Positions 29,853 to 38,280 of a DNA stretch of 64,000 bases are shown one piece after another. Position 1 is the stretch's first letter; each line of letters begins with the position of its first letter. The notes below the pieces were generated by a model, which saw only the letters and a list, made by a program, of their open reading frames with translations, made no database searches and was not told the origin of the DNA. The stretch is from Clostridiaceae bacterium. GTDB taxonomy: Bacteria > Bacillota > Clostridia > Oscillospirales > Acutalibacteraceae. A program made the position numbers and the translations under genes. The DNA is taken from the NCBI GenBank assembly GCA_016287385.1, contig JAEEWM010000013.1, positions 1 to 64,000 on the forward strand, read 5' to 3'.

Positions 29853-30680
29853 ATGGCTGCTTTGTATTTATCAGATACGGAGTGCATTTATAAAACGGTG
29901 GGCAAAAAAGAACTGAAACTTTCTTTTTTGCCCCCTACTGTTAAAATGTATAATTACGCTCCGCTTTATTTTTTAATTCCCGGCGGAGGCTGGCATTCGG
30001 CAGACCGCCAGAGTATGATTAACTTTTCAAATATTTCCGTTGAAATACTGCGAAAAAACGGGTTTGCCGTTGCATCAATAGAATACCGCACAGTTGGTGA
30101 AGAGACTTTTGTTTTCGATACGCTTGAAGACTGTTTCGACGCACTCGGCTACATGTTCGAGCATAGCGAGGAATTCGGCATTGATGTTAAAAGGATAGTA
30201 ACATCAGGTCATTCTGCAGGGGGACACCTTGCTTTGATGTTAGCCTATGCAGACGGAAATATCTTTTCAAACCGTTATGATTTTAAAGGTAAAGGAATAA
30301 AACCGTCTGCTGTGGCGGCACTTTCGCCTGCAACGGTTTTTCATACCGAAGGGTATCCTAAAACAATAGGCTTCGGGATAGATTATCTGTTTTCGGACCC
30401 CTCCTGTTTGGATGACAGAAAAAAAGCCGGCCCGATGGAATATGTTAATTCTTTGACACCGCCTACGATTTTGTTTGCAGGCGGTGCAGACCCGATAGTT
30501 TTTGCCAATTCGTCCGAAATTTTATATGAAAAACTCAAAAAGGCGAATGTTAAGGCAAAACTGGTTTTATCCCATAATGCAGGGCATTGTTTTGAAAAAC
30601 TGATGCCTGACAGCGAGCCTTCAGTATCATTTGAAGAGACACAAAAAATACTTGCGGATTTTGTTTTGGAAAATCTGTAA
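29853..30680 (+). CDS. Alpha/beta hydrolase (esterase/lipase type)
   Basis: PGGGWHSADRQS oxyanion region, TSGHSAGGHLALMLAY nucleophile elbow, C-terminal HNAGHCFEK. Confidence 0.82.
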   Translation: MAALYLSDTECIYKTVGKKELKLSFLPPTVKMYNYAPLYFLIPGGGWHSADRQSMINFSNISVEILRKNGFAVASIEYRTVGEETFVFDTLEDCFDALGYMFEHSEEFGIDVKRIVTSGHSAGGHLALMLAYADGNIFSNRYDFKGKGIKPSAVAALSPATVFHTEGYPKTIGFGIDYLFSDPSCLDDRKKAGPMEYVNSLTPPTILFAGGADPIVFANSSEILYEKLKKANVKAKLVLSHNAGHCFEKLMPDSEPSVSFEETQKILADFVLENL

Positions 30681-30738
30681 TAAAGGAAGATAAATTGTGA
30701 TTAGCACAGTCAAAATTATTTTATGGAGATATGACTAA

Positions 30739-31584
30739 ATGAAAAGAATACTATGCTTTATACTTGCATTTGTTGCGGTAACTTTCACTGCCTGTAACAA
30801 AAACACGCCTGAAAGCGGCAAGTTACCGCAATCGGCGTATCTGATAGACAATAAAATTATTGACGAGGTATGTGTCGCACTCGAAAAAAGCGGACTTCAA
30901 AACACGAGTGTTTATAAAGAATGGGTGAAAGAATTTTCCGACACTTCGGCTAAAAAAACAGAATTGCCGCAGCAATGGACTAAACTCTCCGACCTTAAAG
31001 GGGATACTTTTGCGTGCGCAGATTATTGGGAGAAAACTCATAACTATTCGGATGCGAATTGTAGAATGACGGCAATGCTTTTAATGGGTGATTTGATAAA
31101 GGTCGATAACCCCGAAAAAGAGTATAACGGCACCTATCTTATGATGGATGTTGATGCGATAGAAAACGAAGCAAAATACAGTATGATTAAGGATAGGTAT
31201 TATGAATTCACGACCCTTTTCGGTGAGACCGCAATTCCTGATATCGGACTGGTAAACGCCCTGCCGCAAAACTGGGAAAAGCACGGAATTCATTTTGACG
31301 CGGAAAACATATCTTTGATAAGCGTTGTAATGGAAGATACTATGAGCCCGACCGCTTTTGTCGGTCACACCGGGTTACTGATAGACGAAGGTGATCATCT
31401 TTTATTTGTTGAAAAATTGGCGTTTGAGCAACCGTATCAAGCAACAAAATTCAATAATATTAACGAACTTGTTGATATGCTTTCTTCACGACCTGAATAT
31501 GCCGCAGAGGACGGAAAAGCACCGAGTGTTATTTGCTGCAATAATGAAGTTATAGGGCAAGTTGAAATGAACAATAAAGAGTAG
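30739..31584 (+). CDS. DUF4300-type lipoprotein
   Basis: Lipobox FTACN; 'NCRMTAMLLMGDLI', 'PTAFVGHTGLLIDEGDHLLFVEKLAFEQPYQATKF'. Confidence 0.7.
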   Translation: MKRILCFILAFVAVTFTACNKNTPESGKLPQSAYLIDNKIIDEVCVALEKSGLQNTSVYKEWVKEFSDTSAKKTELPQQWTKLSDLKGDTFACADYWEKTHNYSDANCRMTAMLLMGDLIKVDNPEKEYNGTYLMMDVDAIENEAKYSMIKDRYYEFTTLFGETAIPDIGLVNALPQNWEKHGIHFDAENISLISVVMEDTMSPTAFVGHTGLLIDEGDHLLFVEKLAFEQPYQATKFNNINELVDMLSSRPEYAAEDGKAPSVICCNNEVIGQVEMNNKE

Positions 31585-31631
31585 AGATATTTTTATTGTG
31601 ATAAGCAATTAGATATATTTATGCTAATCAA

Positions 31632-31697
31632 ATGAATAAAAACGAAAAATACATAGCATACACAAGAGCATTGAGTGAATTGTACATATTAGAGTAA
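31632..31697 (+). pseudogene. Possible UvrD/PcrA-like helicase motif VI remnant
   Basis: 21-codon reading frame MNKNEKYIAYTRALSELYILE. Confidence 0.3.
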
Positions 31698-31730
31698 AAA
31701 CAAATATGTTGCAATATGTTATAGTGTTTA

Positions 31731-31760
31731 GCGGAGCCGTGTAAGCGGCTCCGCTTTAAT
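31731..31760. terminator. Terminator for the TnpV/DUF6809 genes
   Basis: AGCGGAGCCG-tgtaa-GCGGCTCCGCTTT. Confidence 0.65.
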
Positions 31761-31761
31761 G

Positions 31762-32022
31762 TTATTGGGCTGATTCTGTTAGCAACCATACTGCCAGATC
31801 GAAACCGAATTTGAACGCCGCCGTTTCGGAGACGGAGTTCATTTCATTTGCTGCTGCGTAGTATTTCTCGAATAGTTTGGCTTGTTCAGGGTTAAGAGTT
31901 GCTTCGAGTTTTTCACGGTTGCTTCCTACAAGGCGAAGCAAGTTCTTGTATTCCTTATTGCCTTCAACGAACTGTTCGACCGGACGGATATTGCCGTACC
32001 AAAGGTTTTCAAGAGCCGTCAT
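31762..32022 (-). CDS. DUF6809-like mobile-element protein
   Basis: MTALENLWYGNIRPVEQFVEGNKEYKNLLRLVGSNREKLEATLNPEQAKLFEKY; overlaps TnpV stop. Confidence 0.7.
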   Translation of the reverse strand: MTALENLWYGNIRPVEQFVEGNKEYKNLLRLVGSNREKLEATLNPEQAKLFEKYYAAANEMNSVSETAAFKFGFDLAVWLLTESAQ

Positions 32023-32399
32023 GCGAACACCACCTCGCTTTTCACGATCTCTTCGGCGCGGCCCCTGATGGAATTCATACGGCACACCCATTCCAACTGG
32101 TCGGCAGCTTTGAGCTGTTCGGTTACGCCTTCGGCTTGCTTCATTTGATCAACAAGCTGAGCAAACATATCCTCCGCCTGACGGTCAATATCTTCAATAT
32201 GCTCTTTCAATTTGCCAGAAAGCATAAGCCCAGAATATGTAACTCTCTTATGGTTACGCAGATAATCGTGATACATCATCCCGAATCTGCCGACCTTTGG
32301 TGCCTCCGGTGCGGCAAGGCAGGGATAATAGTAATCGCCCACCAATTCATATTTCAGCCCGGTTTTTTCGTCAATAATATACTTTTCTGATTCTTTCAT
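32019..32399 (-). CDS. TnpV-family transposon-encoded protein
   Basis: GRFGMMYHDYLRNHKRVTYSGLMLSGKLKEHIEDIDRQAEDMFAQLVDQMKQAEGVTEQLKAADQLEWVCRMNSIRGRAEEIV; start after GGAGG. Confidence 0.8.
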   Translation of the reverse strand: MKESEKYIIDEKTGLKYELVGDYYYPCLAAPEAPKVGRFGMMYHDYLRNHKRVTYSGLMLSGKLKEHIEDIDRQAEDMFAQLVDQMKQAEGVTEQLKAADQLEWVCRMNSIRGRAEEIVKSEVVFA

Positions 32400-32533
32400 A
32401 ATCTGAAACCTCCAAAATTTCTTTGTTTTTTTTGTTTCAGACAAGCCGAATAGTTGTTTCAGTCGGTTTTCAGAATGTGTATCTCTGCCGGATTTCATAA
32501 TAAAATTCACTTGCGTTATGAACACTCCGACCA

Positions 32534-32574
32534 GAAAAGACTCATCTTTTGTCTACCAAAAGATGAGTCTTTTC
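32534..32574. repeat. 18-bp perfect hairpin, loop TCTAC (copy A)
   Basis: GAAAAGACTCATCTTTTG-TCTAC-CAAAAGATGAGTCTTTTC. Confidence 0.95.
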
Positions 32575-32578
32575 AACT

Positions 32579-32754
32579 AAATCCGTCCTTGCGGACGGGA
32601 TAAATCGCCCTAACGGGCGGTGAAATCACTTCGTGGTGAAATCCGCACTTCGTGCGGGTGAAGGGACGGATTTAATTTCACCGAAGTCGCAGACTTCGAT
32701 TTCACCTGAGGGGCGTAGTCCGAAGATTTCACCGCGGCATAGCCGCGAGTTCAC
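32579..32754. repeat. Multi-hairpin array A (spacer word GTGAAAT, switching to ATTTCAC)
   Basis: CCGTCCTTGCGGACGG, CGCCCTAACGGGCG, CACTTCGTG, CCGCACTTCGTGCGG, GAAGTCGCAGACTTC, CGCGGCATAGCCGCG separated by GTGAAAT then ATTTCAC. Confidence 0.9.
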
Positions 32755-32761
32755 TTTTTTA

Positions 32762-32790
32762 TTGACATTTTCCGCAGAAGTGGGTATATT
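32762..32790 (+). promoter_or_regulatory. Sigma-A promoter
   Basis: TTGACA-17 nt-TATATT. Confidence 0.75.
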
Positions 32791-32796
32791 ATGTTT

Positions 32797-32873
32797 AGAA
32801 GACATATTACCAAGGGGCTTTGACCCCACTACGGCTATTAGTTTAGCTGACGGTAGTTTGTCTTCTTTTATTT
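32797..32873 (+). ncRNA. Candidate small structured RNA
   Basis: Begins ~7 nt after the -10; closed by AGAAGACA/TGTCTTCT, contains GGGG/CCCC and CTAC/GTAG stems; followed by TTTATTTT. Confidence 0.45.
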
Positions 32874-32976
32874 TGCCAATATTATATATTGTTGCTACTA
32901 TTGTATCGTTGCAAAACGTGTATCATTTTGGCTGACTTACTACGGTTTACGTATCATTATGGCGGACTTATACACC

Positions 32977-33013
32977 AAAAACGCATCTTTTGTCTACCAA
33001 AAGATGCGTTTTT
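32977..33013. repeat. 16-bp perfect hairpin, loop TCTAC (copy B)
   Basis: AAAAACGCATCTTTTG-TCTAC-CAAAAGATGCGTTTTT. Confidence 0.95.
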
Positions 33014-33017
33014 TGAA

Positions 33018-33195
33018 CGATGTGTTCCATCTTCGCGGAACGTGATGCACACTTCGTGCGTGATGTATCCTTTGGACGTGATGTTTGCCTTCGGCAAGTG
33101 AAAAGGAACGCATCACATCACTGATTGCGTAGCAATCTACATCATTTCGGCAAAGCCGATACATCATCAGGCGCAACGCGCCGGCATCATTGATT
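33018..33195. repeat. Multi-hairpin array B (spacer word GTGATG(T), switching to (A)CATCA(T/C))
   Basis: Mini-hairpins GTTCC..GGAAC, TTGCCTTCGGCAA, GATTGCGTAGCAATC, TCGGCAAAGCCGA, GCGCAACGCGC with complementary spacer words in the two halves. Confidence 0.88.
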
Positions 33196-33359
33196 TTTCT
33201 TTTTCTTTGCATAATGATATTATCATTTCACATTACCGATTAACTCCGCTGCGGTAAGCTTTCCAAACGAATATCAAAAACTCAAAAATAAGTATTGATT
33301 TTAGTAAAAAAACCTGTATAATTAGACTTTGTAATACTTTATGGTAAGGAGAATCTATT

Positions 33360-34118
33360 ATGAAAAGAATTATTGTTTTAGCGTTGTGCTTTGTGTTTGT
33401 ACTTACGCTTACGTCATGCGGTAAGGACGCAGTCGTAGAAAGCAATGATACCGGAAAGGTTACTGACACAGAAGTGATGTCGCACGCCGAATATGCGGCG
33501 GCGGAAATCGGGAGTGACGTCACCGTTGAAACCTACATTCAGGCAAAACAGTCCTGGTGGGAGGGAAAAGCAACCTTCTATACTCAGGCGCCGGACGGTG
33601 CATACTTCATCTACCAGATGCCCTGCACAAAAGAGGAATTTGACGCGCTGACGGTTGGAACGAAAATAAGAGTTTCAGGCAAAAAATCCGAGTGGTCGGG
33701 TGAATCGGAGATAACCGACGCCACATTCAAAACGCTTGACGGAAACTACGTCGCCGAGGCTGTTGATGTAACCGCGCTTCTCGGCACGGACGAGCTTATT
33801 GTCCACCAGAACGAGCTTGTACATTTTACCGGTATGACGGTTGAGGCAAAGACAGATACCGCAGGCAATGAAGCGGCATTTCTTTTCAACTGGGACGGCA
33901 CCGGCGAAGAAGGCAGCGACCTGTATTTTGACGCTTCCGTAAACGGAAGCAAGTATACCTTTACCGTCGAGTCATATCTCTGCGGGCCGGACACCGAGGT
34001 TTACAAGGCGGTTAAAGACCTTAAAATCGGCGATGTGATCGACCTTACCGGTTATCTGTACTGGTACGAGGGCGTAAACCCGCATATTATCGCGGTTACA
34101 AAAACAGCCGCGCCGTAA
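33360..34118 (+). CDS. Putative lipoprotein, possibly with two OB-fold-like domains
   Basis: Lipobox LTSCG; repeated 'VGTKIRVSG..' / 'IGDVIDLTGYL' patterns. Confidence 0.6.
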   Translation: MKRIIVLALCFVFVLTLTSCGKDAVVESNDTGKVTDTEVMSHAEYAAAEIGSDVTVETYIQAKQSWWEGKATFYTQAPDGAYFIYQMPCTKEEFDALTVGTKIRVSGKKSEWSGESEITDATFKTLDGNYVAEAVDVTALLGTDELIVHQNELVHFTGMTVEAKTDTAGNEAAFLFNWDGTGEEGSDLYFDASVNGSKYTFTVESYLCGPDTEVYKAVKDLKIGDVIDLTGYLYWYEGVNPHIIAVTKTAAP

Positions 34119-34208
34119 ATATGCGAATCCGGTTTGTGCTTACTGAAAGCAACTATCAGTTCCGTAGTACAGGAAAAAATACTGTAATACTTTTTTAGGT
34201 GACAAAAA

Positions 34209-34520
34209 ATGGCTTCAAGCAAAGAATATCTTGAATTTGTACTTGAACAGTTATCCGAGACCGAAGGTGTTTCTTTCCGGGCAATGATGGGCGAGTACAT
34301 AATATATAAGGGCGGCAAAGTGATAGGCGGCATCTACGATGACAGATTTCTTGTTAAAGAAACGGCGTCGTCACGGCGGCTTATGCCGGATGCTCCGTTT
34401 GAAACACCGTACGAAGGCGCAAAAAAAATGCTTTTGGTGGAAGATATGGAAAACAAAGAGTTTTTAAGAGAACTCTTTGAAGCAATGTACGGTGATTTAC
34501 CGTTGCCCAAAAAGAAATAG
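34209..34520 (+). CDS. TfoX/Sxy N-terminal domain protein
   Basis: VSFRAMMGEYIIYKGGKVIGGIYDDRFLVKETASSRRLMPDAPFETPYEGAKKML. Confidence 0.85.
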   Translation: MASSKEYLEFVLEQLSETEGVSFRAMMGEYIIYKGGKVIGGIYDDRFLVKETASSRRLMPDAPFETPYEGAKKMLLVEDMENKEFLRELFEAMYGDLPLPKKK

Positions 34521-34529
34521 GATTATATT

Positions 34530-34565
34530 GAAACGCGACTGCCGGTAACCGGCAGTCGCGTTTAT
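34530..34565. terminator. Bidirectional terminator
   Basis: AAACGCGACTGCCGG-TA-ACCGGCAGTCGCGTTT near-perfect palindrome between convergent genes. Confidence 0.8.
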
Positions 34566-34579
34566 TATTTACTGTTCTG

Positions 34580-36424
34580 TTATTCAGCCGCCATAATCTT
34601 CTGGAACTCTTCACCGGACAACTTTTCGTTTTCAAAAAGCTGTTTTGCGACTTCGTGAAGCTTAGGCATTGCCGATTTAATGATTTCAATCGCCTTTTTA
34701 TACTGCGTCATTACGACCGATTCTATTTCATCATCGATAGTAGCTGCGGTTTTTTCGGAATAATTCGGCGTTGAGGAAAAATCTCGCCCGAGGAAAACCT
34801 CGTTGTTGTCATTACCGTAGGTTACAAGTCCAAGGCGCTCGCTCATACCGAAACGGGTGATCATTTTACGCGCAAGGTCGGTAGCGCGCTCAATGTCGTT
34901 TGAAGCGCCGGTGCAGATATCGTCCTGCGTGAGCTGCTCCGCCGCACGTCCGCCAAGCAATGAACAAATCTGCTCGAGCATTTGCTTACGCGTCATGTGA
35001 CCCTTATCCTCATCCGGCAGATACATTGTATACCCCGCCGCCATACCGCGCTGAATAATCGATATCTGATGAACGGGGTCCTGCGTGGGCAGGAAGAAAG
35101 AGACCACCGCGTGACCCGCTTCATGATACGCGGTTATCATCTTATCTTTATCGCTTACGACGTGCGATTTCTTTTCCGTACCCATAACGACCTTTATAGT
35201 CGCTTCCTCAATTTCCTCCTGCGTTATTGCCTTTTTGCCGTGACGGACAGCCAGAAGCGCCGACTCATTAAGAAGGTTTTCAAGGTCTGCGCCGGTAAAG
35301 CCCGCGGTGGATTTTGCAATGGTTTTAAGGTCAACATCCGGACCGAGCGGCTTGCCGCGGGCATGAACCTTAAGTATCTCTTCCCTGCCCTTAACATCCG
35401 GATAATTAACCGTTATCTGCCTGTCAAAACGGCCGGGGCGCAGTAAAGCCTTATCGAGTATATCGGGACGGTTTGTCGCCGCCATAACGATTACGCCTTC
35501 GTTTTCGCCGAAACCGTCCATTTCAACAAGCAACTGGTTAAGAGTCTGCTCGCGTTCGTCGTGGCCGCCGCCGAGACCCGCGCCGCGCTGACGTCCCACC
35601 GCGTCTATCTCATCGATAAAGACAACCGCGGGAGCGTTTTTCTTTGCCTCGTGGAACAAGTCTCTTACTCTTGAAGCACCGACGCCTACGTACATTTCAA
35701 CAAAGTCCGAGCCGGAAATCGAGAAGAAAGCAACGTCAGCTTCGCCTGCGACCGCACGGGCAAGCAGTGTTTTACCGGTTCCCGGAGGACCGACAAGCAA
35801 TACGCCTTTCGGTATACGTGCGCCGAGTTCGTTAAACTTTTTGGGGTCTTTAAGGAATTCGACGATTTCCGCCATTTCCTCTTTTTCCTCATCCGCGCCC
35901 GCAACGTCCGCAAAGGTGGTTTTTTTGCGATTATCGGCGCGTTTTGCCTTTGATTTGCCGAAGCCGAGCGTTTTATCTGTACCCATGGTGGCGTTCATCC
36001 TGCGCATCATGAATATCCAAAATATGACGAGCGCGCCTATCAGAATTATTGTAGGCAGCATACTGAGTATCCACGAGCCCTGACCGCCCTGAATGACGTC
36101 GTACTCTATCGGTTTAACATTGCTGTCCTTTTCTTTTGCCTTATCGTTGATTTCGAGCACGATATCGTTAACGTCGTTATAGAACATCGTCGGATTTGCG
36201 ACGGTGTAACGGTATGTCTTGCCGTCAGAACGGAGTTTGTAATTCAGTTCGCCGCTGTAAAGATTGATTTTGAATTCTGAAACCTCATTATTTCTTACAA
36301 GCTGTACTACCTCCGAATACTTCGTCTGCGTACTCTTCTTTGAAATATTGGTGACCACCAGATATGAGGCAATCATAATCAGCGGTATGCCGATATAAAT
36401 CAGCCATTTTTTATTCCATTTCAA
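34580..36424 (-). CDS. ftsH: ATP-dependent zinc metalloprotease FtsH
   Basis: [19 protein letters not shown]+ motifs. Confidence 0.97.
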   Translation of the reverse strand: MKWNKKWLIYIGIPLIMIASYLVVTNISKKSTQTKYSEVVQLVRNNEVSEFKINLYSGELNYKLRSDGKTYRYTVANPTMFYNDVNDIVLEINDKAKEKDSNVKPIEYDVIQGGQGSWILSMLPTIILIGALVIFWIFMMRRMNATMGTDKTLGFGKSKAKRADNRKKTTFADVAGADEEKEEMAEIVEFLKDPKKFNELGARIPKGVLLVGPPGTGKTLLARAVAGEADVAFFSISGSDFVEMYVGVGASRVRDLFHEAKKNAPAVVFIDEIDAVGRQRGAGLGGGHDEREQTLNQLLVEMDGFGENEGVIVMAATNRPDILDKALLRPGRFDRQITVNYPDVKGREEILKVHARGKPLGPDVDLKTIAKSTAGFTGADLENLLNESALLAVRHGKKAITQEEIEEATIKVVMGTEKKSHVVSDKDKMITAYHEAGHAVVSFFLPTQDPVHQISIIQRGMAAGYTMYLPDEDKGHMTRKQMLEQICSLLGGRAAEQLTQDDICTGASNDIERATDLARKMITRFGMSERLGLVTYGNDNNEVFLGRDFSSTPNYSEKTAATIDDEIESVVMTQYKKAIEIIKSAMPKLHEVAKQLFENEKLSGEEFQKIMAAE

Positions 36425-36442
36425 AAGAAAAAATCTCCCTTC

Positions 36443-36982
36443 CTATTTCTCGTACACACTCGGCGATAAAACGCCGACATACGGTAAATTTCTGTATTTC
36501 TCATCATAGTCAAGCCCGTATCCGACGACAAACTTGTCCGGTATTACGGCGCCGACGTAATCAGCCTTTATATCCGCCTTGCGGTTTTCCGGTTTATCAA
36601 GAAGTGTGCATATTTTGATACTTGCGGCGTTTCTGTCCGCCAGAATGTTTTTAAGATAAGCGAGAGTAACGCCGGAATCGAGTATATCCTCGACTATAAG
36701 TATATCGCATCCTTCGGGGCTGATATCAAGGTCTTTTTTGAACTTGACAAAGCCTGTGCTTTTTGTTCCGCTGTATGACGACACAGCCATAAAATCTATA
36801 CGGCAATCACAGGTTATCTCACGAAGCAGGTCGGAAAGAAAGACGACCGCGCCTTTGAGCACGCTGACCAAAAGCAGATTTTTACCCTCGTAATCGCGGG
36901 ATATCTGCTCGCCCAGCTTTTTGCAGATTTGTTTTAATTCGTCCTCCGGTATCAAAACCCCAAGCACGTCTTCTTTTTTCAT
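36443..36982 (-). CDS. hpt: Hypoxanthine phosphoribosyltransferase
   Basis: VSVLKGAVVFLSDLLR, ILIVEDILDSGVTL, DYVGAVIPDKFVVGYGLDYDEKYRNLPYVG. Confidence 0.95.
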   Translation of the reverse strand: MKKEDVLGVLIPEDELKQICKKLGEQISRDYEGKNLLLVSVLKGAVVFLSDLLREITCDCRIDFMAVSSYSGTKSTGFVKFKKDLDISPEGCDILIVEDILDSGVTLAYLKNILADRNAASIKICTLLDKPENRKADIKADYVGAVIPDKFVVGYGLDYDEKYRNLPYVGVLSPSVYEK

Positions 36983-38280
36983 TTTGTATTATTTCCCCCT
37001 GAAATTATTTCATAACTTATTTTACAAAGAAAAGCACTGTTTTCATCGGGAGCGACCCTTTCGGCAACGCCGAAACCGCAAACCCATACAACACCCTTAT
37101 CATCCGCTATCACAGGTAAGACATCACGTTCAAAAAGCGGAATGCCGCTTTCGTTAAACAGCTGTTTTAACGTCTTGGTACAGCCTCTGCCTAAAAGCCG
37201 TATCTTATCGCCGCTTTCACGTGTGCGCACTATCGCCTCACCTGCTATTTTATCACAGTCGAAAAGGTTTTTTAATAACAAATTATTAACTTTTTTATCT
37301 TTTTTTATTAAATCGTTTTTTATCTTTTCAAGACTGACTTTGTAATGCGGCGTATCATACGGAAAAAGTATTTTCAAAATATTCTTTTGCCGCATTGCCG
37401 TCGCCCCGCCTGAAAGACCGCATCTGCCGCCGCTTACCGCCACGCCGAACAGGTCGTTTGTGTGCCTGTAATCGGGCGATTCGCCGGTTTTTTCAAGGCA
37501 GAAAAGCCGCAGTACCCTGCCCGCCGTCGCCATACCGGATTCGGCTAACCCGTTAACTTTGAGTCCCTCTTTACAGAGTCTTTTTTTATACTCGTCTTTC
37601 GCCGCGGAGTCGAGCGCGTCACGGTCGAAGGCAAGCTCAACCGAGGTATTCGCAACACTGTTTTCAACCGAAGGGTTAAGCTGTTTTAACACAGGCACTA
37701 CTTTATGCCTTATCAGATTACGCGAATAATCGTCGCAAAGATTTGTGCTGTCGGTAACGTATCCGAGATTCTCTTTGCGGCAATACGCCTCGATTTCATC
37801 CCGCGTACAGAAAATAAGCGGGCGGATATACCTGCCGCGTTTTGGCGGTATACCGCAAAGTCCGGCTATACCGCTGCCGCGGGTAAGATTAAAAATAACG
37901 GTTTCAAGATTATCGCTGGCGGTATGCGCGGTCGCAACATAATCGGCGGGAAGTTCATCAAAAAAGTCATAACGCATTTGCCGTGCGGCAAGTTCCGTGC
38001 TGAGTTTATGCTCTCTGGCAAACTCCCCGACGTCGCCCTCGCCGCAAACAAGCTCAACTCCGAGATCCGCGCAAAGCTCCTTTACGAAAAACATATCGCG
38101 CTCGGACTCTTCGCCGCGCAGCTTATGGTTAAAATGTGCCGCGAAAACGTCAATACCGTATTCACTTTTAAGTTTCAGCATAACGCTGAGCAACGCCACC
38201 GAGTCGGCGCCGCCGGATACGGCGACCGCCACCCTTTTCCCTCTCGGCAGCAACAGCGCTTCTTTAACCTTTTTTAACAT
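36979..38280 (-). CDS. tilS: tRNA(Ile)-lysidine synthase
   Basis: VAVSGGADSVALL, AAHFNHKLRGEESERD, TAHTASDNLETVIFNLTRGSG. Confidence 0.93.
   Translation of the reverse strand: MLKKVKEALLLPRGKRVAVAVSGGADSVALLSVMLKLKSEYGIDVFAAHFNHKLRGEESERDMFFVKELCADLGVELVCGEGDVGEFAREHKLSTELAARQMRYDFFDELPADYVATAHTASDNLETVIFNLTRGSGIAGLCGIPPKRGRYIRPLIFCTRDEIEAYCRKENLGYVTDSTNLCDDYSRNLIRHKVVPVLKQLNPSVENSVANTSVELAFDRDALDSAAKDEYKKRLCKEGLKVNGLAESGMATAGRVLRLFCLEKTGESPDYRHTNDLFGVAVSGGRCGLSGGATAMRQKNILKILFPYDTPHYKVSLEKIKNDLIKKDKKVNNLLLKNLFDCDKIAGEAIVRTRESGDKIRLLGRGCTKTLKQLFNESGIPLFERDVLPVIADDKGVVWVCGFGVAERVAPDENSAFLCKISYEIISGGNNTK

Noticed and set aside
32889-33101. Cys/Leu-rich 70-aa ORF as a small toxin
   Set aside because: Start codon is arbitrary, the frame runs through the hairpin and array, and there is no RBS; treated as incidental, though peptide evidence could change this.
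32579-33195. CRISPR array
   Set aside because: Repeated words are only 6-7 nt, are reverse-complemented in the second half, and the intervening units are mini-palindromes rather than unique spacers; no cas genes.
34209-34520. Competence locus
   Set aside because: Only the isolated TfoX N-terminal domain protein is present; such stand-alone proteins are common and no com genes are nearby.
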